45,858 nucleotides of DNA from contig JAIELF010000042.1 in NCBI GenBank assembly GCA_019753235.1, positions 1-45,858 on the forward strand, read 5' to 3'. Position numbers and translations under genes: made by a program. Shown here piece by piece: positions 26,587 to 35,702 of this stretch. The DNA comes from a bacterium (GTDB lineage: Bacteria; Planctomycetota; Planctomycetia; Kolteriales; Kolteriaceae). A model generated the notes under the pieces. That model did no database searches, was not told the DNA's origin, and saw nothing but the letters and a program-made list of their open reading frames with translations. The first letter of the stretch is position 1, and every line of letters begins with the position of its first letter.

Positions 26587-27051
26587 GTGTTTTCACAAAC
26601 GGTCGAGTATGCCCTCCGCGCGGCGGTTTATCTTGCCGACCAAGCGCCTAGCGGCCAAACGACGGATCAGGTGGCACGCGCGACGTATGTCCCGGCAGCC
26701 TATTTGTCGAAGGTGCTCCAAGCTTTAGCACGCTCTGGAATTGTTCGGTCGCAACGGGGCGTGAAAGGAGGATTTCATCTGGCGAAGATGCCGACCGAAA
26801 TCACTGTCCTTGATGTAGTGAACGCCGTCGATCCTCTTCGCCGGATTCCATTTTGTCCGCTTGATCCCGAAAGCCAATCGTCGATACTTTACCCGCTGCA
26901 GGAGAGGCTTGATGCCGCCATCCGTTCGGTAGAGGAGTCTTTTCGAATGGCCACTTTAGCTAGTATCGTTTCTGAACCTCACGGTGACGTCCCGGTCGTC
27001 CCCATCGAACATCACAACAACGGTGTCAGCAATCACGCAAAATCGTCGTAG
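26587..27051 (+). CDS. Rrf2-family transcriptional regulator
   Basis: 154 residues from GTG 26587, with GGAGG ten bases upstream; the protein then starts FSQTVEYALRAAVYLA, the standard Rrf2 opening. The winged helix includes VPAAYLSKVLQALARSGIVR and the wing SQRGVKGGFHLAK. Iron-sulfur members (IscR, NsrR, RsrR) use three conserved Cys in the C-terminal half; here only Cys90 (RIPFCPLD) is present, so a [2Fe-2S] or [4Fe-4S] cluster bound in the usual way is unlikely. The C-terminal 35 residues are His/Asn-rich. The divergent oxidoreductase gene and the gene itself are possible targets. Confidence 0.92.
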   Translation: MFSQTVEYALRAAVYLADQAPSGQTTDQVARATYVPAAYLSKVLQALARSGIVRSQRGVKGGFHLAKMPTEITVLDVVNAVDPLRRIPFCPLDPESQSSILYPLQERLDAAIRSVEESFRMATLASIVSEPHGDVPVVPIEHHNNGVSNHAKSS

Positions 27052-27107
27052 GAGAAATCAACCCCTCTGGTTTCAGAGGTGAATGGAAGGATCGAGAGCG
27101 TTTCTGG

Positions 27108-28400
27108 CTACTCGTCTTCGGTGTCGGCTTCATCTTGATCGACCGACTCCGCTTGGCGATAGATCGACGATCGTGCGATCGGCACCTCGACACTGCTGGC
27201 TCCCTCGACCATGATGATCTTCGAGGCCTTGCGAGCGAGGTTCTCCAGTTCATGCAGCGATGCCAGTGGGACCATACCCATGGCATCGACCAGATCGTTC
27301 TCGATCTTCGACAGGAAGTAAACCTGATTGTTGGCAACGGCCGAGGCAATCTGCCAGGCGGCGACCGCATCGGGCGATTCGGATTCGCGAATCTGTTGGG
27401 CTGCCGACCAAGGATCGTTTTGGGTACGAAGGATCGAGATGGCCGGCCCCATCGTATCGGCCAAATCCGATACCAAAGCGATCTTGCCCGAATCATGTCG
27501 ATAAAGTCGAGTTGCCGATTCCAGAGCACTCGCCACATCTTGCCAAGACGATCCCCGGGCGTCGGGCGAGCAGACCGCAATGACGAGATCGGGAGAGACG
27601 GTCGGGGCCTCGACCCTCCAATTCGCATCGACGTACAGATCCCCTTCGCGGGCGACTCGGTCGTAGCGCCCTACCCATACACGATCGTGTTGACCGTCGG
27701 ACCCGACCGCGACACCGATCGCATAAAAGAGCCCCGCCAACTGCGCGACTTCTTCGGAATCCTGCTTGGTACACAAATGGTCGGCCAGCCAGCGAGCTTC
27801 CATGGCCGTGCGCCTCGCTTGCAAGTGAGTCTCTTCGTTCGACATCATCGGGAAGAGTAAACCCGCAGGTCCTTTTCGACCCTGAATAGGATCGAAGCCG
27901 ACACGACTCACAAGCAGATAGAAATCCGCATCAATGACAGCGCGAGAAAGATAGACGCGACGCCCGCCGTCGGTGCTGGCCAGGTACGCTGTGCCGGTGG
28001 CATCGTCGGGACGATGTTCGACCATTTGCACATCGGCCCATTCATCTGGAAGCTCATCCACAAGGGCATCGATCTTCGATTGAGGAGAGCTACTGTCGTA
28101 GACAATCGAAATGTTGGCAGGCGATACGCCCCCCTGTTGACACAACGATTCCAAAAGCGGCACCAAAACATCGACTGCGTGAGGCAGGCCAGCGTCGAGC
28201 ACGATCGAGACGCGATCGTCGGCCGTGCACGCGCGATGAATCGGCGGAGCATCGAGCGGATTCTGCAATTGCGTTCGAACATCATCTTGTCGTTCGGAAG
28301 CGGACCGATCGGAAGTCGGCCCGACAAAATGCCCGAGCCTAGGGACCTCGGCCAACCGAAATTCGCCGCTCGAACGACCAAACGCCAACCGATACTGCAT
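27108..28400 (-). CDS. LarA-like (DUF2088, lactate racemase family) protein
   Basis: 430 residues from ATG 28400 (GGGGAT shortly upstream; a longer frame to 28493 is Lys/Arg-rich and unlikely). It follows the LarA plan: DDRVSIVLDAGLPHAVDVLV in the N-terminal domain, a central GRRVYLSRAVIDADFYLLVS, then GFDPIQGRKGPAG. In nickel-dependent lactate racemase, catalytic histidines lie in GTHR and PHxxAGFSGGRK; here the first region reads YDSSSPQSK and the second lacks the His and is shorter, keeping only the GRK lysine. So a racemase using the nickel-pincer cofactor is doubtful. It lies 122 bases after the APH/P-loop gene on the same strand, probably one transcript. The C-terminus is acidic. Confidence 0.75.
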   Translation of the reverse strand: MQYRLAFGRSSGEFRLAEVPRLGHFVGPTSDRSASERQDDVRTQLQNPLDAPPIHRACTADDRVSIVLDAGLPHAVDVLVPLLESLCQQGGVSPANISIVYDSSSPQSKIDALVDELPDEWADVQMVEHRPDDATGTAYLASTDGGRRVYLSRAVIDADFYLLVSRVGFDPIQGRKGPAGLLFPMMSNEETHLQARRTAMEARWLADHLCTKQDSEEVAQLAGLFYAIGVAVGSDGQHDRVWVGRYDRVAREGDLYVDANWRVEAPTVSPDLVIAVCSPDARGSSWQDVASALESATRLYRHDSGKIALVSDLADTMGPAISILRTQNDPWSAAQQIRESESPDAVAAWQIASAVANNQVYFLSKIENDLVDAMGMVPLASLHELENLARKASKIIMVEGASSVEVPIARSSIYRQAESVDQDEADTEDE

Positions 28401-28522
28401 CGCGCATCCCCAAGTCTTCTTTGTTCGCGATTGTTTTACCGCGCGGGCATGCCTGTTGCCGAGAATCGCGCGCGAGGTCTTTCCTTTGGACACCGTGAAA
28501 TCGAACGCAGAACCCCGGGGGG

Positions 28523-30031
28523 TTACAACGATTCTCGAACAATCTGCACGAGTCTGGGGACCGGCTGATTCATGTTGAGCACCAGGACATTTTCGGTCGG
28601 TAGTTCATCGGGGGGCTCATAAAGGCCCGACTGATCCTCAAGTAACTCGGGCCGAGAGCCGGGACGCGTTCGATTCTTCTTGTAGCGACGATCAAGCCGA
28701 GCAATCGTCTCGGACTTCACCAATCGGCACTCGAGGAAGAGAGGAACGATCTCCATCTTCGCCGCCATTTCGAGGACCGCCTCCCGATGCCTTCGTTGCA
28801 AGTAACTCCCATCGACAACGACCGAGATCCCCTTCAGGAGGGTCGATTGAACCTGATTCAAAAGCTCGCCGTAGATCCGGTCTCGGTGATCGGGGTTCAG
28901 ACGATTGGCGTGCGACTTTCCTTCGGTCCCGGTGGGATAGAGAGCGTTCCCCACCTCTTCGGAGGAGAATCGCGTCACCCCCCATTCGCTGACGAGCGCC
29001 TCGGTAAGCGTCGTCTTCCCCGTCCCCATCAAACCTACCGTCACGAGCAATCGAGGCCGATGAATCGACCGAGCATGATGGACCGCGATCTCCAACCATC
29101 GCGCGAGCAATGGAGCCCGAGGTGTGTCCGTGCTTGCTTCTCGTTTCGCCAACATGAGCGCGCGAAATGATCGGTAGAAAAAGAGGAGCGGCGAATCGAT
29201 CGGCTCATTTAGTCGATGGGCCAATCGCTGCCAGACCCGCCAACCGACGTCGCCGTGCCCAGCAAACTCCGCATCAACGAGCAGCACGGCCAGATCACTC
29301 AGTATGTCGATTTGCCGAGGGCGATCCTTGCTATCGATCGATCCAATGGCGATCGGCGGCTTGACCAGACAGAGATGCTCGATGCGCAAGTCGCCGTGAC
29401 ACTCTCGAACCTTTCCCTGCGTCCAACGCTTCTCGAAGATCTCTTGATTCTGCGACACGAACATCAAGAGTGCCGGCTCGATCTGGGCAAGCGAATCGTG
29501 GTCGGCACCCGCATCACTCAACAGGGAAATCGCCAATCGTATGCTCGACTCAACCGCTTCGATCGGCTCAACCTTGGGAGATCGACTGAGCGTCTTTGCT
29601 GACGAATAAAACTCCGCCAGAAGATCCCCCAGCGAATCGAGATCATCGTCGGTGATCATCCCCTGCTGAAGAAGCAGGGGCATCATGCGGTCTGCCGGCA
29701 ATCGCTTCATCCGCAGAGCGTAGTCGACTGCGATCCCTTCGCCTCCAAGGATTCGACCCGTGTCCGACTCGACGATCGGCATCACATCGAGGTAGATATC
29801 GCCCCCTAGACGACGATTGAGCCGAATCTCTCGTTGCAGCGATTTCTCGCGAAGCACGGCCGTCGAAAGATCTCGATCATCATTCTTCACCGGCAAACAA
29901 ATCTTGTAAGCGAAATCACCAGCCAGCGCCACGACGGCTTCATGCGTCGTGATGATCTCGACGGCATCCACCGGCCCAGGAAACACTTCGGGACGCGAAA
30001 GCCATTCGGCAAGGGGACCCGCGGGAGTCAT
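28523..30031 (-). CDS. APH-like domain fused to a P-loop kinase domain
   Basis: 502 residues from ATG 30031. The N-terminal part is aminoglycoside-phosphotransferase-like: VVALAGDFAYKICLPVKND near the start and VRECHGDLRIEHLCL (family HGDLHxxN, here with Glu-His) near residue 213, then IDILSDLAVLLVDAEF. The C-terminal part is an AAA/zeta-toxin-like P-loop kinase with LVTVGLMGTGKTTLTEALVS near 333, GISVVVDGSYLQRRHREAVL and an arginine-rich lid (IARLDRRYKKNRTRPG). This two-domain protein is widespread; its substrate is not known. The LarA-like gene follows. No antibiotic resistance role should be assumed. Confidence 0.88.
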   Translation of the reverse strand: MTPAGPLAEWLSRPEVFPGPVDAVEIITTHEAVVALAGDFAYKICLPVKNDDRDLSTAVLREKSLQREIRLNRRLGGDIYLDVMPIVESDTGRILGGEGIAVDYALRMKRLPADRMMPLLLQQGMITDDDLDSLGDLLAEFYSSAKTLSRSPKVEPIEAVESSIRLAISLLSDAGADHDSLAQIEPALLMFVSQNQEIFEKRWTQGKVRECHGDLRIEHLCLVKPPIAIGSIDSKDRPRQIDILSDLAVLLVDAEFAGHGDVGWRVWQRLAHRLNEPIDSPLLFFYRSFRALMLAKREASTDTPRAPLLARWLEIAVHHARSIHRPRLLVTVGLMGTGKTTLTEALVSEWGVTRFSSEEVGNALYPTGTEGKSHANRLNPDHRDRIYGELLNQVQSTLLKGISVVVDGSYLQRRHREAVLEMAAKMEIVPLFLECRLVKSETIARLDRRYKKNRTRPGSRPELLEDQSGLYEPPDELPTENVLVLNMNQPVPRLVQIVRESL

Positions 30032-30482
30032 AGCCCGGGCCCGCTCTCTACAACGAATGTCAGCCAGAAGCGGGAAGCGAGTGGAGAACTGCCGAGCCAT
30101 CCGACTCGCGGGGCGGTCTTAGCAGAATTCATCAATGATAAAGAACCGACATTTCGCATACCCTGCGATTGTAGTTTCGCCGAGACAGGGAAAGTAGTGG
30201 GACCTAGCCGACGATCGAGCCTGGGCTCTTTTTGAAAAGAGGCTCGTTGGCCCAAAGTCGAACGAATCGTCCGGAGACAAGGAGGCCGAAGCAGGCGCCC
30301 ATGCCGTCGGTTTCAAGGAATAATCGTCGATGCAGGCCGACGCCGGATCCGGACGATGCAGCCGACCGACGCCAGATTGGTCTTTTCAGCCAGGGCCCAG
30401 CATCAATGCGATCCCATGGTTCGGACGCATGGCCATCGGCATTGCGAGAGCAATCTGTCTCAGAAAGGGAAATCCTTTGTCG
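30032..30482. other. Divergent spacer, no gene seen
   Basis: 451 bases between the APH/P-loop gene and the transporter gene. A frame continuous with the transporter reaches back to 30330 but is low in hydrophobic residues and is unlikely to be translated. A T/A-rich hairpin (CTCTTTT and AAAAGAG, 2-base loop) lies at 30226-30241. Both promoters should be here. Confidence 0.45.
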
Positions 30483-31361
30483 ATGGTTCAAGGCCGAATC
30501 CTGATCCTGGCTGCGGCGATCCTCTGGAGCACCAGCGGGGCATTTGTGAAGTTCCTCGACATGCCGGCCGGCGCCATCGCCATGGACCGGACTCTCGTCG
30601 CCACGTTGTTTTTGGCGGCTTACTTCGCGTCTGCAAGGCGATTACCGACGTTTCATCCGGTCATGATCGTCATGATGATCTGCTTTTCAATGATGAACTA
30701 TACCTTTGTCGCCTCCCTGACGCTCACGTCGTCGGCCAACTCCGTCTTTCTGCAGTACACGTCGCCCCTTTGGATAGCGCTGGGTGGCCTCGCTTTTTTG
30801 GGAGAGCCTTTGGACCGGAAGAGTCTCGTTGCGGTATCGGGATCGCTGATCGGCGTTGTCATTATCGTTGCCACCAACCGCCAAGTCAGTGCCGGCGAAC
30901 AATGGGGAATGATCCTGGGACTGACGTCGGGCATTTTCTACGCGGGGGCGGCCCTTAGCCTTCGGTTCCTTCGGGACCATGATCCCCGATGGCTTGCTTT
31001 TCTGAACCATTTGGGAGCAGGAACAAGCTTGTTGATCGTCAACATGATCGGCGTCTCCCAGGGATGGATCTCGCCGGAGGTCTTTTATCTTCCCACGGAG
31101 CCAACCCGCTTGGCGGTCCTTATCGCGTTCGGCATTCTCCAGATGGGCCTACCTTATGTGCTGTTTGCCCGGGGACTCTCCGTCGTTCCTGCCAAAGAAG
31201 CAGGGATTCTGACACTCATCGAACCGGTGCTGAATCCGATCTGGGCTTTTCTGATCGCACGCGATTTGCCCACCAGCGGGACGCTGGTCGGGGGCGCGAT
31301 CTTGCTGACGTCGCTGCTCTGGCAGTATTGGCCTCTCGGCAAGCACGAGAGAGGAAGGTAG
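30483..31361 (+). CDS. DMT-superfamily (EamA) transporter
   Basis: 292 residues with about ten hydrophobic helices in two EamA repeats: repeat one from ILILAAAILWSTSGAFVKFL to LIGVVIIVATNRQ, repeat two from WGMILGLTSGIFYAGAALSL to GTLVGGAILLTSLLWQYW. The motif IEPVLNPIWAFL (family 'EPvxaxlxa') is in place near the ninth helix. It is an inner-membrane carrier for a metabolite, often an amino acid or nucleotide-like compound; substrate unknown. ATG 30483 begins MVQGRILIL directly at helix one; no good ribosome-binding site is seen. A hairpin overlaps its stop codon. Confidence 0.9.
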   Translation: MVQGRILILAAAILWSTSGAFVKFLDMPAGAIAMDRTLVATLFLAAYFASARRLPTFHPVMIVMMICFSMMNYTFVASLTLTSSANSVFLQYTSPLWIALGGLAFLGEPLDRKSLVAVSGSLIGVVIIVATNRQVSAGEQWGMILGLTSGIFYAGAALSLRFLRDHDPRWLAFLNHLGAGTSLLIVNMIGVSQGWISPEVFYLPTEPTRLAVLIAFGILQMGLPYVLFARGLSVVPAKEAGILTLIEPVLNPIWAFLIARDLPTSGTLVGGAILLTSLLWQYWPLGKHERGR

Positions 31362-31371
31362 GAACCTTCCT
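31352..31371 (+). terminator. Hairpin at the end of the transporter gene
   Basis: AGGAAGGT and ACCTTCCT pair perfectly around the loop AGGA, with the TAG stop inside. No proper U-run follows (TCACG), so termination would be weak or Rho-assisted. Confidence 0.35.
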
Positions 31372-32338
31372 TCACGTCGTTCAAGGTATCGGCTTCGATG
31401 AGAACCCTGAGAAGAATCGTTCCCGAGGGTTGAAGATCAGCAGAGCACTATTTGCGGTGCCGAATCCGACTTCTCATCCGGCGTTTCTTTCGGCCGATCT
31501 TCCGGCGACCCTTACCACGACGACGACTGCCCATTCCAACCCGATTCCCGCTAAGTGGCTGATCTTTTCTACCTAGAGCGAAGCGGTGGTATATCGCCGA
31601 CGGGGATGAATCTCAAGCCCTCGCCATCCTTTTTGAGCGAAACGGTACCGCGATGACGGCGTCGCTCTCCTCTCCGCAACGCCCGTCACCGACCGATCGA
31701 CGTTCCTTTGAAGGAGAATAACGGATCGAAACCGACTGATACTCCCCAGAGGAATCGGCGGCAGCGATTCCCTCGACCTAGTGTCAATGGAAGGGAGCCT
31801 ACTCCCCTGCCCGGACGATCGGGTCCCTTTTTGATTTCTGAACACGACCTGACAATTCTGGAACGAGCTGAACCGGAAAACGGGACCCTTGCGTATCTGC
31901 TGATGAAACAGCAGTTTGGGAAGTGGAGTGACAATGGGGTGTCAAAGAGTCGCCCAAATGGGGTCGATTCTGGCGCCAGATAAAAATCTGAAACGATCCG
32001 CAAGTCCTTTGTCATATTTGTCTTATGAAATAGTACACCGCTTGTTCTTGAATTGACCGACTTTCGCGAACCTCATTTGGCGGCGGATCTTCCCTGAAAG
32101 AGAAAAAAACTTTCGACACGTTTCATGCTCACAAAACCTTCACTGAACGAAGCTTCCAGAAATTGGCCTCGCGCCGAAAACGTTCACCTTTTGAGTCCTC
32201 GAAGTTTGATGTTGGCAATCGCGTCGGTGGGGAATAATTTTGGCCCTGTCCTCGAACTTAACTTGGTGATCTGCCCCATCCCAGCCGGTGGTGGACTCCA
32301 TGCGTTGGGGAGCAACACTGCGCAGGAGGAAAGACGCC
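31362..32338. other. Long region upstream of dnaA
   Basis: 977 bases. The part from about 31980 to 32240 is richer in A/T than the surroundings and would suit a dnaA promoter or an origin, but I see no DnaA box (TTATCCACA or one mismatch) on either strand and no iteron array. A plus-strand frame 31708-31983 (91 codons, containing ISEHDLTILERAEPENGTLA and LLMKQQFGKW) has some protein character but only a TTG start and no family I know; it may be a small gene or a remnant. Nothing else is supported. Confidence 0.4.
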
Positions 32339-33745
32339 TTGGAGACCGATGCGCCAGGGATTTTGGCGACGTTCGCTCAGGACCTACGTGAGGCAATAGG
32401 CGAACCTCGTTACAGGATGTGGATCTCGAGGCATACGAAATTCACGCTCAACAACGGCGAGCTACTCGTCGGTGTGCCGAACCGGTTCTACCGGGATTGG
32501 CTTGACACGCACTACCGAGCTTACATGGAAGGGTGCGTTGCCCGAACCATCGGGAGCAACATCGCTCTCGTGTTTCGGATCGACCCCGAACTTTTTCGCG
32601 ATCAACAGGGAACCGAGACCAACGCGGGATCCTCGACAAGTGCGGATAGTCCGCCGGCCGCTGGACGACCTCGCGGTGACCACCCCGAGAATCTGGCTCG
32701 GCTCAATCTGAGTCGTTTCGCGCTTTCGCGTTTTGTCGTGGGCCCTTCCAACCGGGTGGCTCACTCGGCGGCAACGACTCTGATTGAGGATCCCAGACGC
32801 GGGCACAGTCCCCTTTTCATCTACGGTCCCAATGGCATGGGCAAAACCCATCTATTGCGGGCGGTTGAAGATGAGTGTCTCCGTCGGCACCGTCATCTCC
32901 GAACGGTCGCGATCACCAGCGAGGAGTTCACCAATGCCTACATTGATGCCCTGAAAGGGCAGCGCTTGAGTTCGTTTCGGCAACGGCTTAGGTCGGCGGA
33001 CATTTTGCTCGTGGATGACATCTCTTTCCTCTGCGGAAAGACTCGGACGCTCGAAGAGTTCCTGCACACGATGAATGCCCTTGAGAATCGTGGGGCCAAG
33101 ATCGTGATTACCTCGTCGATTCATCCGCGGAAGTTGGACCGCATGCCCGAAGAGCTTCGCTCGAGGATGATCGCGGGCATGGCTGCCCGGATCGAATCAC
33201 CGGATCGAGATCTTCGGCGTCAGATGGTGGTCGATAAGGCGGTGAGCCGAGGAATGGATCTGTCGGGGGAAGTCGTCGACTTTTTGGCCGACCAGCTTCG
33301 TTCGAGCATCAGTGAGATCGAAGGCGCGATCAACTACTTGGAACACTTTGCCGACACATTTGGTCGGCGTTTGACTCTCGAAGGTGTTCGAACCGCGCTA
33401 GGGGACATTCTTCGTCACAGCGTGCCGGTTCTTCGCGTCGATGAACTTCGCGATCGATTCTGCAAGCTGTTCGAGATTCAACCGAGAACGCTGGGGGCAA
33501 AGAAGCGGATCCGATCGGTATCCCATCCGCGGATGCTGGTTTTGTATCTGGCCCGCAAGTACACCTCGGCAACTTACAGCGAGATCGGCCGAGAGATTGC
33601 AGAGCTGAATCACAGCTCGGTGATTGCTGCCGAGAAGAAAATCCTCCGCGACTTGCACAAGGATGGCGAGATCGTGCTGGGAGACCGGACCTGGAAAGTG
33701 CGCGATGCCGTCGAGGCATTCGAGCGTGAACTTGGTCCGCGTTGA
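32339..33745 (+). CDS. dnaA: Chromosomal replication initiator DnaA
   Basis: 468 residues. The TTG at 32339 is preceded by AGGAGGA (32324-32330) eight bases away, much better than the in-frame GTG 32288 or ATG 32300. Domain I: FAQDLREAIGEPRYRMWIS; domain III: Walker A GPNGMGKTHLLRAV near 163, Walker B ILLVDDISFL near 224, and LRSRMIAGMAARIESPD; domain IV: SHPRMLVLYLARKYTSATYS, EIGREIAELNHSSVIAAEKK. DnaA binds origin boxes and opens DNA. The usual GGRDHTTV box-contact segment reads AELNHSSV (about 419-426), so contacts may differ. dnaN, recF and rpmH are not adjacent. It ends at a strong terminator facing flgE. Confidence 0.93.
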   Translation: METDAPGILATFAQDLREAIGEPRYRMWISRHTKFTLNNGELLVGVPNRFYRDWLDTHYRAYMEGCVARTIGSNIALVFRIDPELFRDQQGTETNAGSSTSADSPPAAGRPRGDHPENLARLNLSRFALSRFVVGPSNRVAHSAATTLIEDPRRGHSPLFIYGPNGMGKTHLLRAVEDECLRRHRHLRTVAITSEEFTNAYIDALKGQRLSSFRQRLRSADILLVDDISFLCGKTRTLEEFLHTMNALENRGAKIVITSSIHPRKLDRMPEELRSRMIAGMAARIESPDRDLRRQMVVDKAVSRGMDLSGEVVDFLADQLRSSISEIEGAINYLEHFADTFGRRLTLEGVRTALGDILRHSVPVLRVDELRDRFCKLFEIQPRTLGAKKRIRSVSHPRMLVLYLARKYTSATYSEIGREIAELNHSSVIAAEKKILRDLHKDGEIVLGDRTWKVRDAVEAFERELGPR

Positions 33746-33835
33746 TCCCAGTGGGATTGGCCCCAGGATAGGAAACCGACGGGGCGTCGCACGGAGGCAA
33801 GGGGAAGAGGGATGGTCCCCATATTAGTCGGCTCG

Positions 33836-33886
33836 CTCGGCCGACGCATCCCTAGGGATGGGCAGTCGGCCGAGCACCGATTTTTT
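33836..33886 (+). terminator. Rho-independent terminator after dnaA
   Basis: CTCGGCCGAC (33836-33845) pairs with GTCGGCCGAG (33865-33874), and inside it CATCCC pairs with GGGATG with a two-base loop; TTTTTT follows at 33881-33886. It lies between convergent dnaA and flgE. The U-run is on the dnaA side only. Confidence 0.85.
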
Positions 33887-33892
33887 GGCCAT

Positions 33893-35605
33893 TTATGACC
33901 GAGGCAAGTTCAGAAGCGTTTGAAAGAGTTCCTGCGTCGTTGCGATGACTCGGCTATTGGCCGAGAACGCGGTCGACGCCGTCAGAAGACTCACAAAGCT
34001 GGTCGCCACATCGGTATTAGAAAGCTCGAGTGCACCGTTGAGCAGCGTTCCGACTCCGTTGCCTGGTGCGGTAATGAAAGGCAACCCCGAGTTGGGCCCC
34101 TGACGATAAAGATTGTTGTCCAGAGAAACCAGGCCCGAGTTGTTGCTGAAACGAGCCAGCACCACTTGGCCCAGGGTGCGTGACGCCCCGTTGTCAAAGA
34201 CTCCCTGAATCACGCCGTTAGGTCCGACGTTATAATCGACCAGCGTTCCCGGCGGCGTCCCATCTTGGCTGACAACGGCCAGTGAACTTCGATCGACTGC
34301 TAGAGCGGAGATCCCCGAGACATCCAGTTGAAATTCAAGTGGGCTGCTGGCTCCGGTCAACTGACGATAAACAGTCAGGTCATTGCCTGTCACGGTTTCG
34401 AGCTGACCCAAGGCGTTAAAGGAAAGGGTCCCGCTGCCGACGCTGCGATCGAAAGCATCTGCAAACCCCGTCGGCAAGTTGGCGGCATCGAGTTTCTGGT
34501 TGGGGGATTCAAATAGGACCCGGAACCTGCTCTCTTCTGTCCCCAGCGATTCCAAGTACGCGGTCAACTGCACGACGACTTCCGAACCAAGCGAGTCGTA
34601 AGCCGTGAACTGCGTGAAGATACTTTCTCCGTCGGCTTGCTGCTGCTTGGTAAAGACGACGTTGTTGTTGATGTTGAAGTCGGAACTCTGGATGCTGAAG
34701 TCGCTGGCGCTACCGAGGTTTCCTGTGAAGGAGAGCGCGCCATTGCTGCCGACCGTGAAGCCGGCGGTGGGGGATTGCGTGATGTTTTTGTTGATGCCCA
34801 ACGAGCCGGAAATAAAGTTGGCGAAATCGCCAAGCGTCGTGGCCGGCCCGATGGTGAATGTTTGTGGCGCCAAAACACGTCCTGCTTTTCGCGGCGTGTA
34901 AGTGAGCTGGGTCGTGCCACCTCCCTGAAAGGTCGTGTCGCTGATGAGAGGATTTCCGCCCGCGACTTCGACGTTGCGAAGGAGTGTTCCTGCCGTGGCG
35001 GAGCCACCGCCAGAAATACTGAGAGGGCCCGTCGTTTCGATGGTCGGCTGGGTTGCGATGTTTCCCTGCGGATTGAGGGTTCCATCGATGAAGGCTCGAG
35101 AGGTCGATTGAGCCACCTGCAAGTTGCCGATGGGGATTTTCAAAGGAACGACGGCGGCCTGCTGAAGATTAAAGTCGTCATCGACGCCGAACCCGAGCAC
35201 GTTCAAGCCCTGGGCGGTCACCAGGTCGGCATTGCTGTTGGTTCGGAAAGCCCCATCTCGCGTAAAGACCTGTTCGTTTCCTCGCTGAATCACGAAGAAA
35301 CCGTTCCCCTGAATGAAGAGATCGCTGGAGAGGCCCGTTTGGGTCGGGGCGCCCGGGCGAAAATCGACGGAGACCGAGCCGGTCGTCGAACCTTGTCCGA
35401 TCTGCACGGGATTTTTGCCGGCGGTGTTCGCATCAGGCGTCGAGCCGACGCTGATCGTGTTGTAAAAGTTGTTGATGAACTCGTTTCGCGAGGCCTTGAA
35501 GGCGGTCGTGTTGACGTTGGCGAGGTTGTTACCGATGACGTCAATCGCGTTCTGATTGACGTTCAAACCGCTGACGGCGGTACTAAGCGCGCTGCCCAAA
35601 CCCAT
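33893..35605 (-). CDS. flgE: Flagellar hook protein FlgE
   Basis: 570 residues, longer than the roughly 400 of E. coli FlgE because of a large middle domain. The N-terminus GLGSALSTAVSGLNVNQNAI followed by VIGNNLANVNTTAFKASR is the rod/hook signature; SDLFIQGNGFFVIQ follows near residue 92, and the C-terminus TAFSANSRVIATTQELFQTL is the matching terminal helix. It polymerises to form the hook outside the cell after export through the flagellar type III system. ATG 35605 has GGGAG nine bases upstream. It is the last gene of the hook cluster, behind flgD. Confidence 0.96.
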   Translation of the reverse strand: MGLGSALSTAVSGLNVNQNAIDVIGNNLANVNTTAFKASRNEFINNFYNTISVGSTPDANTAGKNPVQIGQGSTTGSVSVDFRPGAPTQTGLSSDLFIQGNGFFVIQRGNEQVFTRDGAFRTNSNADLVTAQGLNVLGFGVDDDFNLQQAAVVPLKIPIGNLQVAQSTSRAFIDGTLNPQGNIATQPTIETTGPLSISGGGSATAGTLLRNVEVAGGNPLISDTTFQGGGTTQLTYTPRKAGRVLAPQTFTIGPATTLGDFANFISGSLGINKNITQSPTAGFTVGSNGALSFTGNLGSASDFSIQSSDFNINNNVVFTKQQQADGESIFTQFTAYDSLGSEVVVQLTAYLESLGTEESRFRVLFESPNQKLDAANLPTGFADAFDRSVGSGTLSFNALGQLETVTGNDLTVYRQLTGASSPLEFQLDVSGISALAVDRSSLAVVSQDGTPPGTLVDYNVGPNGVIQGVFDNGASRTLGQVVLARFSNNSGLVSLDNNLYRQGPNSGLPFITAPGNGVGTLLNGALELSNTDVATSFVSLLTASTAFSANSRVIATTQELFQTLLNLPRS

Positions 35606-35702
35606 GTTGCGTAACTCCCAGATGCTGACTCATGTTGTGCGTAATGGAGAGTGAACAGAGAGGCGGGACGTTTTGTGTGCGTCCCCTCTCGCTCAGCAGA
35701 CG

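Noticed and set aside
28523..30031. Aminoglycoside resistance gene
   Set aside because: The APH-like domain is fused to a P-loop kinase and lacks the usual Asn of the catalytic loop; this widespread family is not a known resistance determinant.
31980..32338. oriC with DnaA boxes
   Set aside because: AT-rich sequence is present, but no TTATCCACA-like box was found on either strand.
34637..35614. Plus-strand open frame of 325 codons opposite flgE
   Set aside because: It is antisense to a clear hook protein, with implausible composition.
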